Shown: one piece after another, positions 8,255-17,230 of the stretch
How positions within the stretch are numbered: the first letter of the stretch is position 1
Layout: each line of letters begins with the position of its first letter
Source: CBDDFN01 sp965227065
Lineage (GTDB): Bacteria > Pseudomonadota > Alphaproteobacteria > SPJN01
Reading direction: 5' to 3'
Length of the DNA stretch: 64,000 nucleotides
Assembly (NCBI GenBank): GCA_965227065.1
Contig: CBDDFN010000009.1
Span: 62,001 to 126,000, forward strand
The notes under the pieces: generated by a model
Database searches by the model: none
What the model saw: only the letters and a program-made list of their open reading frames with translations
What the model was told of the DNA's origin: nothing
Position numbers and translations under genes: made by a program

Positions 8255-9540
8255 GCGCCTTCTCCATGGCGTGCTTGCGTCACCAACGGTTCGATGGCGG
8301 CATAAACACGGTCAAGAACGCGGGAATTGTCAAAGCCGATGGCAGCGGCGCGTTCAGCCCGGCGGGAGCGTTCGTCGCGGTCATGCAACAGGCCCGCCAC
8401 CGCATCGGCCAGCTCTTGCGCCGAGTCGACCGTCTGCGCCGCGCCGCTGTCATCGAGCACCTGATAGGGCATGTCGAAATTCTGCACATGCGGACCATGC
8501 AGAATGGCCGAGTTGAGGCGCGCGGGTTCCAAAGGGTTTTGCCCGCCATGTTCGACCAGCGACCCGCCCATGAAGACAACCGGCGACAGGCGGAAGAACA
8601 GGCCCATCTCGCCGGTCGTATCGCCAATATAGATATCGGCGCGGTCAAGCCCCGCTGTCTGGCCTGATGACCGCAACCGCGTGACCAACCCATTGGTTCG
8701 CAACATGGCGGCGATCTGCACGCCGCGATTGTCATGGCGGGGCACCACAATTGTCAGCAGGTTGGGGAAATGTTTTTTGAGCAGATGATGCGCCTCGCCG
8801 ATCAGCTCTTCCTCACCGGGATGGGTGGAGGCGGCGAGCCAGCGGGGACGCCCCCGGATCAGCCCTTCCAGCGCGCTGAACGCTTCGGGGTTGGCGGACA
8901 AAGGCGGCGCGGCGAATTTCAGATTGCCGGTCACAATCACCCGCTCAGCCCCCAGTTCTTCAAAAAATCCGCCGATTGTCTCGTCCTGGGCGACAATCAC
9001 GTCAAAAGCACCAAACATGCGCCGCCGGAACGAGGCAGGGGCCAACTTCCAGCGCGAGAAACTGCGTTCGGATATGCGCGCATTAACCAACGCCATGGGG
9101 ATGCCGGCGGCCTTGCTCTCCACAATCAGGTTGGGCCACAGCTCGCTTTCCACAAAGAAGGCCGCATCGGGTTTCCAGTGCTCGATAAAGCGTTTGACCA
9201 TGGTGGGGTGGTCAATTGGCACGAACTGATGAATGGCCCCCCGCGGCAGGCGTTTGGCCATCACCGCAGCCGCGGTGACCGTATGGGTGGTGAGCAGAAC
9301 TTGCGCGCCGGTGCGGTGCTGCAAAATACGTTCAACCAGCGGCAGCACCGACACGCTTTCGCCGATCGAGGCGGCATGGATCCACAAAAGGAAACCGTTG
9401 GGACGCGGAATGGAGGGCTTGCCGATGCGCTCATGACGGCGGGCTGGATGCTCTTTCTTCTGCCGCGCGCGCAAGGCAAGCATGACCGGCACCATCGGCG
9501 TGGCCACGCGCATCAAGCCCCGGTAAGTGGCAAGCAGCAT
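8251..9540 (-). CDS. waaA: 3-deoxy-D-manno-octulosonic acid transferase (Kdo transferase)
   Basis: A 429-residue GT-B glycosyltransferase (GT30) that attaches Kdo to lipid IVA, using CMP-Kdo. An N-terminal membrane anchor (LLATYRGLMRVATPMVPV) precedes the first Rossmann domain with WIHAASIGE, where the acidic residue is catalytic, and TTHTVTAAAVM. ESELWPNLIVE and NARISERSF follow. The C-terminal domain has STHPGEEELIGEAH and GGSLVEHGGQNPLEPAR, the nucleotide-sugar site. Whether one or two Kdo residues are added cannot be told from sequence. It is 14 bp downstream of the MsbA-like gene and overlaps lpxK by 4 bp. Confidence 0.96.
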   Translation of the reverse strand: MLLATYRGLMRVATPMVPVMLALRARQKKEHPARRHERIGKPSIPRPNGFLLWIHAASIGESVSVLPLVERILQHRTGAQVLLTTHTVTAAAVMAKRLPRGAIHQFVPIDHPTMVKRFIEHWKPDAAFFVESELWPNLIVESKAAGIPMALVNARISERSFSRWKLAPASFRRRMFGAFDVIVAQDETIGGFFEELGAERVIVTGNLKFAAPPLSANPEAFSALEGLIRGRPRWLAASTHPGEEELIGEAHHLLKKHFPNLLTIVVPRHDNRGVQIAAMLRTNGLVTRLRSSGQTAGLDRADIYIGDTTGEMGLFFRLSPVVFMGGSLVEHGGQNPLEPARLNSAILHGPHVQNFDMPYQVLDDSGAAQTVDSAQELADAVAGLLHDRDERSRRAERAAAIGFDNSRVLDRVYAAIEPLVTQARHGEGA

Positions 9541-9554
9541 TCCCCCTCCCGCAA

Positions 9555-11375
9555 TCAGGCTGTGCGGTTTAACGGTTCGGATTGATCAAGCTTTGTATCG
9601 TCAAGCGCACTCTGTCGGTACAGGCGCGCATAAAGCCCGTCAAGCGTGAGAAGTTCGGTATGGGTGCCCTGTTCAATTACCGTCCCATTCTCAATGACAT
9701 AGATGATATCGGCATCGACGATGGTGCTCAGCCTGTGGGCGATAACCAGCGTTGTGCGGCCAGCCATCAGCGTCTTGAGCGCGTCTTGCACCTTGCGTTC
9801 GGCTTCGGTGTCGAGCGCACTGGTCGCCTCATCAAGCAGCAGGATAGGTGCGTCTTTCAACATGGCGCGCGCAATCGCGATGCGCTGGCGCTGGCCGCCT
9901 GACAGTTTGAGGCCATCCTCGCCCACCACCGTCTGATAGCCGTCGGGCAGCCGCGCGATAAAGTCATGCGCGGCCGCTGCTTTTGCAGCGACTTCAAGCT
10001 CGGCCTGGCTGGCATCGGGGCGGCCATATAGAATGTTGCTGGCGATTGTGTCGTCAAACAGGAAAGGCTCCTGCGTCACCAGCGCGATGGAGGCGCGCAG
10101 GCTTTCAATGGTGGCATCGCGCACATCGGTACCATCAATGGTGATCGCGCCCTGGGTGACGTCATAAAAGCGCGGGATGAGATTAAGGATGGTGGATTTG
10201 CCGCCGCCGGAAGGACCCACAAGGGCGATGGTCTTGCCCGCAGGGACATCAAGGTCGACATGGTTGAGCGCCTCGGTGCCGTCATCATAGGCAAAGCGTA
10301 CGCCCTTGAACTGAATAGCCCCCTGATCGATGGCGAGCGGTCTGGCGTCGTCACGGTCCTGAATGGAATGGGGGGTATCCATCAAAGCAAAGATGCGCAC
10401 AGCCGCAGCCAGCCCGTCCTGCAATTTGGTGTTGAGATTGGCGAGTGATTTGAGCGGCCGCAAAGCAAACATCATTGCCCCGATGAAGGAGACCAGATTG
10501 TTGATCTCCATCTCGCCGGTCAGGGCCTTGGTGCCGGCAAAATAGATCGCACCGGCAATGGCGACGCCCGTCATCGCTTCGGTGGCGGGTGAGGCGGCGG
10601 CACTGACCCGGATTTGTTTGAAGAAAAAGCCGAAGCGGCGATTGATCGACTGGGTCACCCGGTCAATTTCGCGGCCCTGCTGATTATAGGCTTTGACCGT
10701 ACGTACACCGCCCAGCGATTCCGACAGCAATGATGACAGTGTGCCGGTTTCTTCCTGCCCCTGGGTGGAGGCTTTGCGCATTCGTTTGCCGACCCGGCGG
10801 ATATAGGCGATGACCGGCGGCAGCACGCAAATCACGATCAGCGCCATCTGCCAGTCCTGATAGAACATCACACCGGCCAGCGCGATCACCTTGGTGAGGT
10901 CGGAGGCAAACCCCACCACCACCTTGGTCAGGGATTCACGCAGCAACATCGCGTCATTGATGAAGCTTGAGATCAGCCGTCCGGTATGGATGCGGCTGAT
11001 CCAGGCCAGATCACCGCGCATGATGCGCGAAAACAGATTGATCTGAATATCAGCGACAATGCGCTGGCCGACAAAGCCCATCAGAACCGACTGGCCGTAC
11101 GCAGCACCGGCCTTCACCGCCATAATGCCGATTACGGTGAGCGGCAGCAGCGTCAGCATGACGGGGTCTTTTTCCAAAAACAGATAGCGGATCGCCGGAT
11201 CAAGAATGAAGGCAATCGCCGCCTCGGCCCCTGCTGCGAGCAACATGCACACAATGGCGATGCTCAGGCGCGGCCAGTGCGGCCGCAAATAGGTGCGCAC
11301 CAACCGCTTGAACAGCGGCCAGCTGTCACCGCGTGTCGGCGCGGTTTGCTCGGCAATGGTCAATGGATCAGCCAA
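9555..11375 (-). CDS. MsbA-like ABC exporter (fused permease and ATPase)
   Basis: A 606-residue half-transporter with an N-terminal six-helix membrane domain (about 1-330) and a C-terminal ABC ATPase. Walker A is GPSGGGKST, the Q-loop VTQEPFLFDD, the signature LSGGQRQRIAIARA, Walker B ILLLDEATSALD and the H-loop VIAHRLST. It would act as a homodimer. Its place between cysQ and waaA-lpxK, within a lipid A gene run, suggests it flips the Kdo-lipid A core, which is the job of MsbA. The family also contains drug and other lipid exporters, so I leave the symbol blank. The start at 11375 follows an 80-bp gap after cysQ. Confidence 0.9.
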   Translation of the reverse strand: MADPLTIAEQTAPTRGDSWPLFKRLVRTYLRPHWPRLSIAIVCMLLAAGAEAAIAFILDPAIRYLFLEKDPVMLTLLPLTVIGIMAVKAGAAYGQSVLMGFVGQRIVADIQINLFSRIMRGDLAWISRIHTGRLISSFINDAMLLRESLTKVVVGFASDLTKVIALAGVMFYQDWQMALIVICVLPPVIAYIRRVGKRMRKASTQGQEETGTLSSLLSESLGGVRTVKAYNQQGREIDRVTQSINRRFGFFFKQIRVSAAASPATEAMTGVAIAGAIYFAGTKALTGEMEINNLVSFIGAMMFALRPLKSLANLNTKLQDGLAAAVRIFALMDTPHSIQDRDDARPLAIDQGAIQFKGVRFAYDDGTEALNHVDLDVPAGKTIALVGPSGGGKSTILNLIPRFYDVTQGAITIDGTDVRDATIESLRASIALVTQEPFLFDDTIASNILYGRPDASQAELEVAAKAAAAHDFIARLPDGYQTVVGEDGLKLSGGQRQRIAIARAMLKDAPILLLDEATSALDTEAERKVQDALKTLMAGRTTLVIAHRLSTIVDADIIYVIENGTVIEQGTHTELLTLDGLYARLYRQSALDDTKLDQSEPLNRTA

Positions 11376-11455
11376 AGGCGGATGCCCTTCTTGCGATTAA
11401 GGTCGCGGACCCTATCACAGCAAAAAATGCAAATCATGACTTGAACGTCGCAGCG

Positions 11456-12265
11456 TCACCGCGTTCCTGATGGTTTTCCTGTGTCGAATTCGGTCAGTTT
11501 TTGCAGCAAAATGGCGTGAAAATCAGGGGCTGCGGCCGCCAATGTCGGATGGTGGGGCTTGGGCTGATTGTAGACAAACCGGCCCCCGCGATGATCAGAG
11601 ATCGCGCCGCCCGCTTCGGTCATGATGAGATCGGCAGCCGCCAGATCCCAATCCGATTTGGGGGAGAGCGCCACCACCCCATGGGCCATGCCCGCCGCCA
11701 CCAGCCCAACCGAATAGGCGATCGAATTGACCGTTGAAATGGTGAGGGCTGGCCACGCTTCAGGCCATGTGGGATAGCGGTACATGCCCTCCGCGCCGAT
11801 CATATGGGCGTCCGTCAGCCGGGTGCGCGGGGCCGGTGCAATGCGCTGGCCATTCAATGTTGCGCCATGGCCCGACAGGGCAGCGTATAGCTCATCATGG
11901 ACGGGATTATAGAGCACCCCGGCCAAGGGCCGGCCCTGGTCCACCACGGCAATCGACACCACAAAATGCGGCTTGCCTTCGACAAAGGCGCGGGTGCCGT
12001 CAATCGGGTCAACAACAAAGACGCGGGATCGTGCAAGCCGGTCAGGGTCATCCTCGGTTTCTTCCGACAGCCAGCCATAGGCGGGCCGGGCGCTGCGCAG
12101 CCGCTCATGCAACAGCCGGTCCACTTCAAGATCGGCCTCCGATACCGGGGTTGCGTCTTTTTTGTGCCAGTGATCGACACCGTCTTTAAAATGGCGATGG
12201 GCCAGCGCCCCGGCTTCGCGCACAGCCTGTGTGATGAGGTCAAGATCGGCGCGGGTCTCCGCCAT
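11456..12265 (-). CDS. cysQ: 3'(2'),5'-bisphosphate nucleotidase CysQ (inositol monophosphatase superfamily)
   Basis: A 269-residue Mg-dependent, Li-sensitive phosphatase of the FIG superfamily. CysQ removes the 3' phosphate from PAP/PAPS and so recycles the by-product of sulfate assimilation. The two metal-binding signatures are clear: VFVVDPIDGTRAFVEG at about residues 85-100 and WDLAAADLIMTEAGG near the C terminus. VSEADLEVDRLLHERL upstream matches the family. It lies 3 bp after pmbA on the same strand. Inositol-phosphatase activity cannot be excluded, but the neighbourhood with envelope genes is the usual one for alphaproteobacterial cysQ. Confidence 0.85.
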   Translation of the reverse strand: MAETRADLDLITQAVREAGALAHRHFKDGVDHWHKKDATPVSEADLEVDRLLHERLRSARPAYGWLSEETEDDPDRLARSRVFVVDPIDGTRAFVEGKPHFVVSIAVVDQGRPLAGVLYNPVHDELYAALSGHGATLNGQRIAPAPRTRLTDAHMIGAEGMYRYPTWPEAWPALTISTVNSIAYSVGLVAAGMAHGVVALSPKSDWDLAAADLIMTEAGGAISDHRGGRFVYNQPKPHHPTLAAAAPDFHAILLQKLTEFDTGKPSGTR

Positions 12266-12268
12266 GGT

Positions 12269-13618
12269 TTACGCCCCGGCGACCATCAAACCATCAACGC
12301 GCAGTGTGGGGGCATTGATGCCGTAGCGGAATTCGAGATCGCTGGCGGGGGTGAGATTGAGGAACATCTCTTTCAGATTGCCCGCAATCGTCACCTCGTT
12401 CACCGGTTCGGCCAATTGGCCGTCGCGGATCCAGAAGCCTGAGGCCCCCCGGCTGTAATCGCCGGTCACCAGATTGGCACCCTGGCCCATCATTTCGGTG
12501 ACGTAAAAGCCGTCGGGAATGGCCCCGATCAACTCATCGCGCGAAACCTTGCCCGCTTGCAAATACAGATTGGTGGCCGATGGCGCGGGCGGTCCGCCGG
12601 TGCCGCGGGCGGCCCGGCCATTGGGGGCCATGCCGAGCTGACGGGCAGTGGCGCTGTCGAGCAGATAATGTTTCAGCACCCCCTCTTCGACTAGCTTGAG
12701 CGGCTTGTTGGCGGTGCCTTCGCCGTCAAAGGGTTTGGACCGCAGGCCGCGTTTGCGCTTGGGGTCGTCGATGATGGTAATGCCCTGGGCCAAAATCTGT
12801 TCGCCGATCTTGTCGGTCAGGAAGCTTGACTTACGGGCAATTGAGCTGCCCGAAATCGCGCCGGCCAGGGCGCTGACGATGGAGCCGGACAGCCGCGGAT
12901 CATAGACCACCGGCACGCGTGCGGTTTTGGGCTTTTGCGCCCCGAGCCTTTTGAGGGTGCGGGTGGCGGCTTCATGGCCGATGGCTTCGGCGCTCATCAA
13001 ATCATCGCGGTGGCGCGCGCTGGAATAGGAATAATCCCGCTCCATGCCCAATCCTTCCCCGGCGAGGACCGAACAGGATGCGCCAAAGCTTGTGGTGTCA
13101 TAGGCGCCTTCAAAACCGCCCGATGTCGACAAAGCCAGCCGCGCCATCGACCAGCTGGCGTCCGCGCCTTCTGAATTGGTGATGCCTTCATGAGACAAGG
13201 CGGTCGCCTCAACGGTTTTGGCCTGATCAATCAGCCAGTCACTGTCGGGCGTTGTGCTATCGGCCAGATCAAGATCACCGGCGTGGCGTTCCAGCCGGCT
13301 TTGATCGGCCAGCCCCGCATAGGGGTCTTCAGGGGCGAGCTTGGCCATGGCGATCGCGCGTTCGATCATTTCGGGCAGCGCATCGCGGCCAATATCGGTG
13401 CTTGAGACAATGGCCTGGCTTTGGCCGACAAAGACCCGCAATCCGATGTCGAAACTGTCGGCCTGCTCAAGCTCTTCCAGCTCGCCATTGCGCACCTGCG
13501 CAGCCAGGCTTTGGCTTTGCACAAACAGGCAATCGGCCTGATCAGCGCCTTTCTTGCGGGCGCGAGTGACAAGGTCGGCGGCGAAATCGAGCGCTTCGGC
13601 ACGGGATTTAAGCGGCAT
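12269..13618 (-). CDS. pmbA: TldD/PmbA-family protein PmbA (TldE)
   Basis: The 449-residue partner of TldD. The TldD-TldE heterodimer is a metalloprotease that trims leader peptides (microcin B17, CcdA antitoxin) in the cytoplasm. The protein lacks the HExxxH zinc motif, as expected for the TldE half. It has the conserved SRGASGFWIRDGQL and NLKEMFLNLTPASD near the C terminus and the middle signature KSSFLTDKIGEQI. The catalytic subunit, tldD, is about 10 kb away at 23837-25276, so the pair is unlinked within this window. A short acidic Glu/Leu-rich stretch (ELEELEQADSFD) lies near residue 40. It is followed immediately by cysQ. Confidence 0.93.
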   Translation of the reverse strand: MPLKSRAEALDFAADLVTRARKKGADQADCLFVQSQSLAAQVRNGELEELEQADSFDIGLRVFVGQSQAIVSSTDIGRDALPEMIERAIAMAKLAPEDPYAGLADQSRLERHAGDLDLADSTTPDSDWLIDQAKTVEATALSHEGITNSEGADASWSMARLALSTSGGFEGAYDTTSFGASCSVLAGEGLGMERDYSYSSARHRDDLMSAEAIGHEAATRTLKRLGAQKPKTARVPVVYDPRLSGSIVSALAGAISGSSIARKSSFLTDKIGEQILAQGITIIDDPKRKRGLRSKPFDGEGTANKPLKLVEEGVLKHYLLDSATARQLGMAPNGRAARGTGGPPAPSATNLYLQAGKVSRDELIGAIPDGFYVTEMMGQGANLVTGDYSRGASGFWIRDGQLAEPVNEVTIAGNLKEMFLNLTPASDLEFRYGINAPTLRVDGLMVAGA

Positions 13619-13636
13619 GGCAGTCCTGACGGTCAG

Positions 13637-14617
13637 TTACAAAAGCCCTTCGGCGATCAGCCAGTCATATGAATCTTTGACCATTGTGTCGAGCGGCACG
13701 ACCTGAAAGCCGAGTTCGTCTTGCGCCTTTTGTGCGTGGGTGAAGGTGGGTTTGGCCATCAAAGTGATGGCATCGGGCGTGATCGCGGGTTCTTTGTGGG
13801 TGAGGCGGCTCAGCGCATCCATGACATGTGCCGCGCCACGCAGAACGGGCAGGGGAACATTCATGGTGGGAACCGGCGCGCCAACGGCTGAGAAGATCAG
13901 CGCCATCGCTTCGCGCCAGTCATGATTTGCGCCGCCCAGAATGTAATTTTCCCCCACACGTCCCTTGTCGGCGGCGGCAACATGGGCCAGGGCCACCTGT
14001 TCGACATGGGCGGCCGAAATCGTGCCGGGCATGACGGGCAATTTCGCACCCTTTTTGGCCATGAAGAACAAACGCGCCCAGGTGCCCCGATCAAACGGCC
14101 CCATAATGACGGCGGGGTTCATGACCACAACTTCAAGCCCCTGATCAATGCCTTTGAGCGCTTCAAGCTCAGCCAGATGTTTGGTTTTGTAATAATTGAC
14201 GGTGCTGTCTTTGCCCTGTTTGGGGCGCGTTTCAATCACCTCGCCGCTGACATCGCCCCACGCGGCGGTGGAACTTGTCACCACCAGCCGGCGCACGCCT
14301 TTTTCAACCGCCACATCTCGGACAGTGATGGTGCCGGTGACATTGTTGGCGAATTGTTCGGCATAGCGCGGCTTCCACAGATTGGTATCGCCCGCGACAT
14401 GAAAGATCGTGTCGGTGCCGTCGGGGATGGCTGCGCGCAGACTGTCTTTGTCGAGGATTGAGCCTTGCGCAAGTGCGACGGGAAAGCGGGTCAGATAGGT
14501 CAAATCGGACGACGGGCGGTGTAGCGCGGTGACCGCCCAGCCTTGTTCGGTGAGGACTTTGGCGACATTGATGCCGACAAAGCCGGTACCACCGGTCAGG
14601 AATGCAGTCCGCGTCAT
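13637..14617 (-). CDS. Extended SDR / NAD(P)-dependent epimerase-dehydratase
   Basis: A 326-residue extended short-chain dehydrogenase/reductase. The Rossmann glycine motif GGTGFVGINVAKVL is at residues 9-22. IFHVAGDTNLW and the catalytic Ser/Thr region VTSSTAAWGDVSGE follow. The active-site pair appears as Y-x3-K in NYYKTKHLAE. This resembles dihydroflavonol-reductase-like and hopanoid-associated HpnA-like epimerases, but no hpn genes are nearby, so the substrate is open. Its start overlaps the stop of the upstream Cys-rich protein gene by 4 bp, implying co-translation, and it ends 18 bp before pmbA. Confidence 0.85.
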   Translation of the reverse strand: MTRTAFLTGGTGFVGINVAKVLTEQGWAVTALHRPSSDLTYLTRFPVALAQGSILDKDSLRAAIPDGTDTIFHVAGDTNLWKPRYAEQFANNVTGTITVRDVAVEKGVRRLVVTSSTAAWGDVSGEVIETRPKQGKDSTVNYYKTKHLAELEALKGIDQGLEVVVMNPAVIMGPFDRGTWARLFFMAKKGAKLPVMPGTISAAHVEQVALAHVAAADKGRVGENYILGGANHDWREAMALIFSAVGAPVPTMNVPLPVLRGAAHVMDALSRLTHKEPAITPDAITLMAKPTFTHAQKAQDELGFQVVPLDTMVKDSYDWLIAEGLL

Positions 14618-15327
14618 GACTGGGCCTCTTTCACGGCCTTGTCATAGGCTTTTTTGGAGACATAAGGGCCGTGCTTGCCGAAATCGGCACGGGTTGCGGG
14701 CGCTATGCCTTTGCCCTTGGGCAGGATTTTGTAAAGCGCGCCGTCCCGGCCAATCAGCGGAATGGGCCGCTTCCAGCGCGAAAAGACGCGGCGTTGCTTG
14801 GCCGACTGGTCGCGGAAGGCTTCAAACTCATCCTCGTCCATGGAAAACAGAAACTCGTAGGTGTGCAGCATCTGGGTGACAAAGCCGGGCTCAACAATGT
14901 CGAGATTGGACAGCACCCAGCAGCGATCTTCAAAGATCCAGTAATAGGCAAGCCCCAGAATTTCATCATTCTTGTCGACATACGGATAGAAGGGGAAGGC
15001 CCGGCAGGCGAGGGTGCGATTGTCCCGCTCGCAATGGGCGGCGCCTTTGCATTCAATTGCCACGCAATTGGGATGCAACTCATCGACGATTTTGCGGGCG
15101 TGTTCGTCGTCTTTGGCGGGCTTATAAAGGTGCCACAGATCGGTCCGCTTTTTCAGGTGCTTCCATTCGGCCTTGTCGGCAATCGGGATGGCGGCTTCGG
15201 TCGTGCAGCAAATGGGCTGGCCGCCATTGAGCGGCGCGCACCAGCGGCCGCAATCATGCTGTGATGAAATCGAGGCATCAAAGCCTTGATGCATCCGGGC
15301 GTAATGTTTGGGTTTGAGCGGCGCCAT
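14614..15327 (-). CDS. Conserved Cys-rich cytoplasmic protein, YkgJ-like cysteine pattern
   Basis: A 237-residue protein I do not recognise by name. It has no signal peptide and nine Cys. They form two clusters: an N-terminal CGRWC (C26, C30) with CC at 40-41, and a middle set NCVAIEC...HCERD...ACRAFPFYP. The 'CR-aromatic-P-F' ending resembles the YkgJ/FliB zinc- or iron-chelating family, in which clustered Cys bind metal. The ATG at 15327 gives MAPLKPKHYARM; an upstream ATG at 15411 overlaps the divergent MFS gene and adds an unlikely peptide. It is coupled by a 4-bp overlap to the downstream SDR gene. Confidence 0.7.
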   Translation of the reverse strand: MAPLKPKHYARMHQGFDASISSQHDCGRWCAPLNGGQPICCTTEAAIPIADKAEWKHLKKRTDLWHLYKPAKDDEHARKIVDELHPNCVAIECKGAAHCERDNRTLACRAFPFYPYVDKNDEILGLAYYWIFEDRCWVLSNLDIVEPGFVTQMLHTYEFLFSMDEDEFEAFRDQSAKQRRVFSRWKRPIPLIGRDGALYKILPKGKGIAPATRADFGKHGPYVSKKAYDKAVKEAQS

Positions 15328-15403
15328 CAAAATCCGATTTGAATTGTTCTCATACGATTCGCCGCTACTATCGCACGCAATTTGCAAACGTGAACAGGGA
15401 TGA

Positions 15404-16612
15404 ATGGCCATGCTTGGCCGGTTTGGGGAATGGCGGCTTTTGTCCGCCGTGGTTGCGACAAGTTTTGTCAGCGGGACAATCTTCGGTGTGATGCCGATGA
15501 TTGTCGGTGCGCTGATGGACGAGTTTCAGATCAGCCATTCCCTGGCAGCCCTTGCCATCACTGTTGAGATCGGCGCAGCGGGGATCGCCATTGTGCTGGT
15601 TTCGAGCTTTGCCGGCATTATGCGCCGCCTGCCCGTGGCCTTGTGGGCGGTGGGGGCCTTTGTGCTGTTTGGCATCTTGTCGATGATCACCGACAATTAC
15701 GGGGTGTTGCTTGGCGCGCGCGCCATGGTTGGCTTTGCCACCGGGATTGTCACGGTGATCAACGGAGCCAGCGAGGCCGCCAGCCGGGAACCTGACCGGC
15801 TGATGTCGCTGACCATGATTGTCGGTATGAGCGCTATGGCGCTTTTGCTGCGCATTTTGCCGGAGCTTACACCGCTTTACGGCATTGATGCGGTCTATGG
15901 GGCGATGGTGCTGCTCGCGATCGTTTTTCTGCCCTTTTACATCCACATCCCCAAAGCCCCGCGCGAAGGCGCGCCCTGGCGTGAAGCTGTGCAGGGCATG
16001 GCGCGCAAGACTGCGGGCGCAGGCGGCGCGCTTTTGCCGATCCTGCTGATGCTGGTGATGGTGTTCATTCAACTGGCCGAAGCGTCGGCCTGGGCGTTTA
16101 TTGAACGCAAGGCGATTTCGCTGGATATTACCGGGGCGCGGCAGGGCACATTGCTCATGATCGTGTTTCTGGCAAGCATTCCCGGACCTTTGTTCGGCTC
16201 GATCTTCGGCACGCGTTTTGGCCGGACCTGGCCCTTCATGCTGGGCATGGTGGGGCATACGATCGGTCTTTATCTTGCGATGACGGCAACCGGTGAAGTC
16301 ATGCTCGGCTTCGGCCTGTTTTTGTGGTCGGTGACCTTTGTGCTCGCCATGCCGTTTTATTTCGGCGCGCTGGCCGAGCTTGATGTCGAAGGCCGGTGGA
16401 TTTCCATTGCCATGGCTGTGTCGGTGTTCTGCAACACGTTCGGGCCGCTGTTTGGCGGATGGGTGCTCGATGATGCCGAGAATTTTGATGGGCTGATGAG
16501 CTTGACCATGAGCCTGCAGGTGCTGGGGCTCACGCTTGGCCTGCCGGTATTTTTGCGGGTTGAGCGGGTTTTGGCGTTACGTTCGAAACTGCCAGACCCG
16601 CGCATTGCGTAG
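15404..16612 (+). CDS. MFS transporter
   Basis: A 402-residue major facilitator with about twelve hydrophobic segments. The loop between helices 2 and 3 is weakly conserved, and RAMVGFATGIVTVINGASEAA with EPDRLMSLTMIVGMSA marks helices 4-5. There is no diagnostic signature for substrate. The ATG at 15404 or the one at 15410 could be used; AGGGATGA just upstream spaces better with the second. It is divergent from the Cys-rich protein gene (76 bp between starts). Its 3' end overlaps the convergent methyltransferase by 36 bp, so the last 12 residues are encoded opposite that gene. Confidence 0.85.
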   Translation: MAMLGRFGEWRLLSAVVATSFVSGTIFGVMPMIVGALMDEFQISHSLAALAITVEIGAAGIAIVLVSSFAGIMRRLPVALWAVGAFVLFGILSMITDNYGVLLGARAMVGFATGIVTVINGASEAASREPDRLMSLTMIVGMSAMALLLRILPELTPLYGIDAVYGAMVLLAIVFLPFYIHIPKAPREGAPWREAVQGMARKTAGAGGALLPILLMLVMVFIQLAEASAWAFIERKAISLDITGARQGTLLMIVFLASIPGPLFGSIFGTRFGRTWPFMLGMVGHTIGLYLAMTATGEVMLGFGLFLWSVTFVLAMPFYFGALAELDVEGRWISIAMAVSVFCNTFGPLFGGWVLDDAENFDGLMSLTMSLQVLGLTLGLPVFLRVERVLALRSKLPDPRIA

Positions 16613-17230
16613 GTCCGTGTCTTCCACCCGGCTGTCGGTCGGCACCGCATAGCGCGCGATCTGTTCAAATTCGCTTTGCGGAAAATAGGTTCGGCCCGGA
16701 TCGCCGACCAGCACGGTCACACCGCGCGCGGCTTCGGATTGAAGCCAGCCTGTGATGCGTTTTGCGCTGGCATCCTCATAACAGACATCGGCGGCGAGAA
16801 TGACGTCCCAGCCGCCTGGCGCGCCGACGACATCCTCAATCAGGCAGGCAAGCGTGACCTGATTGTGTTCGGCATTGAGACTGATTGCAGCTTCACACAC
16901 GGGGTCGATTTCACAGGCCGTCACTGTTGCGCCCGCCTTGGCGGCCGCAATGCCCACAAGGGCGGAGCCTGCGCCGAAATCCAGCACCTTTTTGCCGCGA
17001 ACCAGCGCGGGGGTGTCCAGCACGGTCCGGGCCAACGCCTGACCACCGGCCCAGGCAAAGGCCCAGAAGGGGGCGGGCAGGCCGATACGGTCAAGCTCGG
17101 CCTCGCCCATGCGCCACAGATCAAGCCTGTCAGAGGCCAGATAAAGCGGCACCTCCGGGGTGAGCGGAGGTGCCGAAATTTCGGTGTTGGCGCGAATGAA
17201 GGCGCGCCATTCGCTGATTGATCGGGTCAC
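16577..17230 (-). CDS. Class I SAM methyltransferase, ETFB-lysine methyltransferase-like
   Basis: A 217-residue seven-beta-strand methyltransferase. Motif I is KVLDFGAGSALVGIAAAKAG, preceded by PFWAFAWAGGQALARTVLD, a segment typical of ETFBKMT and its alphaproteobacterial orthologues. The post-II region is VTACEIDPVC and the DxxY-like motif is ILAADVCYEDA. In the family, the enzyme methylates lysines of the beta subunit of electron transfer flavoprotein and dampens its electron transfer from acyl-CoA dehydrogenases. A ribosomal L11 or nicotinamide methyltransferase-like role is the alternative. Its start overlaps the desaturase stop by 4 bp, so it ends a tetR-desaturase-methyltransferase operon. 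Confidence 0.75.
   Translation of the reverse strand: MTRSISEWRAFIRANTEISAPPLTPEVPLYLASDRLDLWRMGEAELDRIGLPAPFWAFAWAGGQALARTVLDTPALVRGKKVLDFGAGSALVGIAAAKAGATVTACEIDPVCEAAISLNAEHNQVTLACLIEDVVGAPGGWDVILAADVCYEDASAKRITGWLQSEAARGVTVLVGDPGRTYFPQSEFEQIARYAVPTDSRVEDTDLRNARVWQFRT

Noticed and set aside
15368..16258. A 296-codon minus-strand frame opposite the MFS gene
   Set aside because: Antisense, highly charged with Gln/His-rich runs; the MFS frame has transmembrane periodicity and is preferred.
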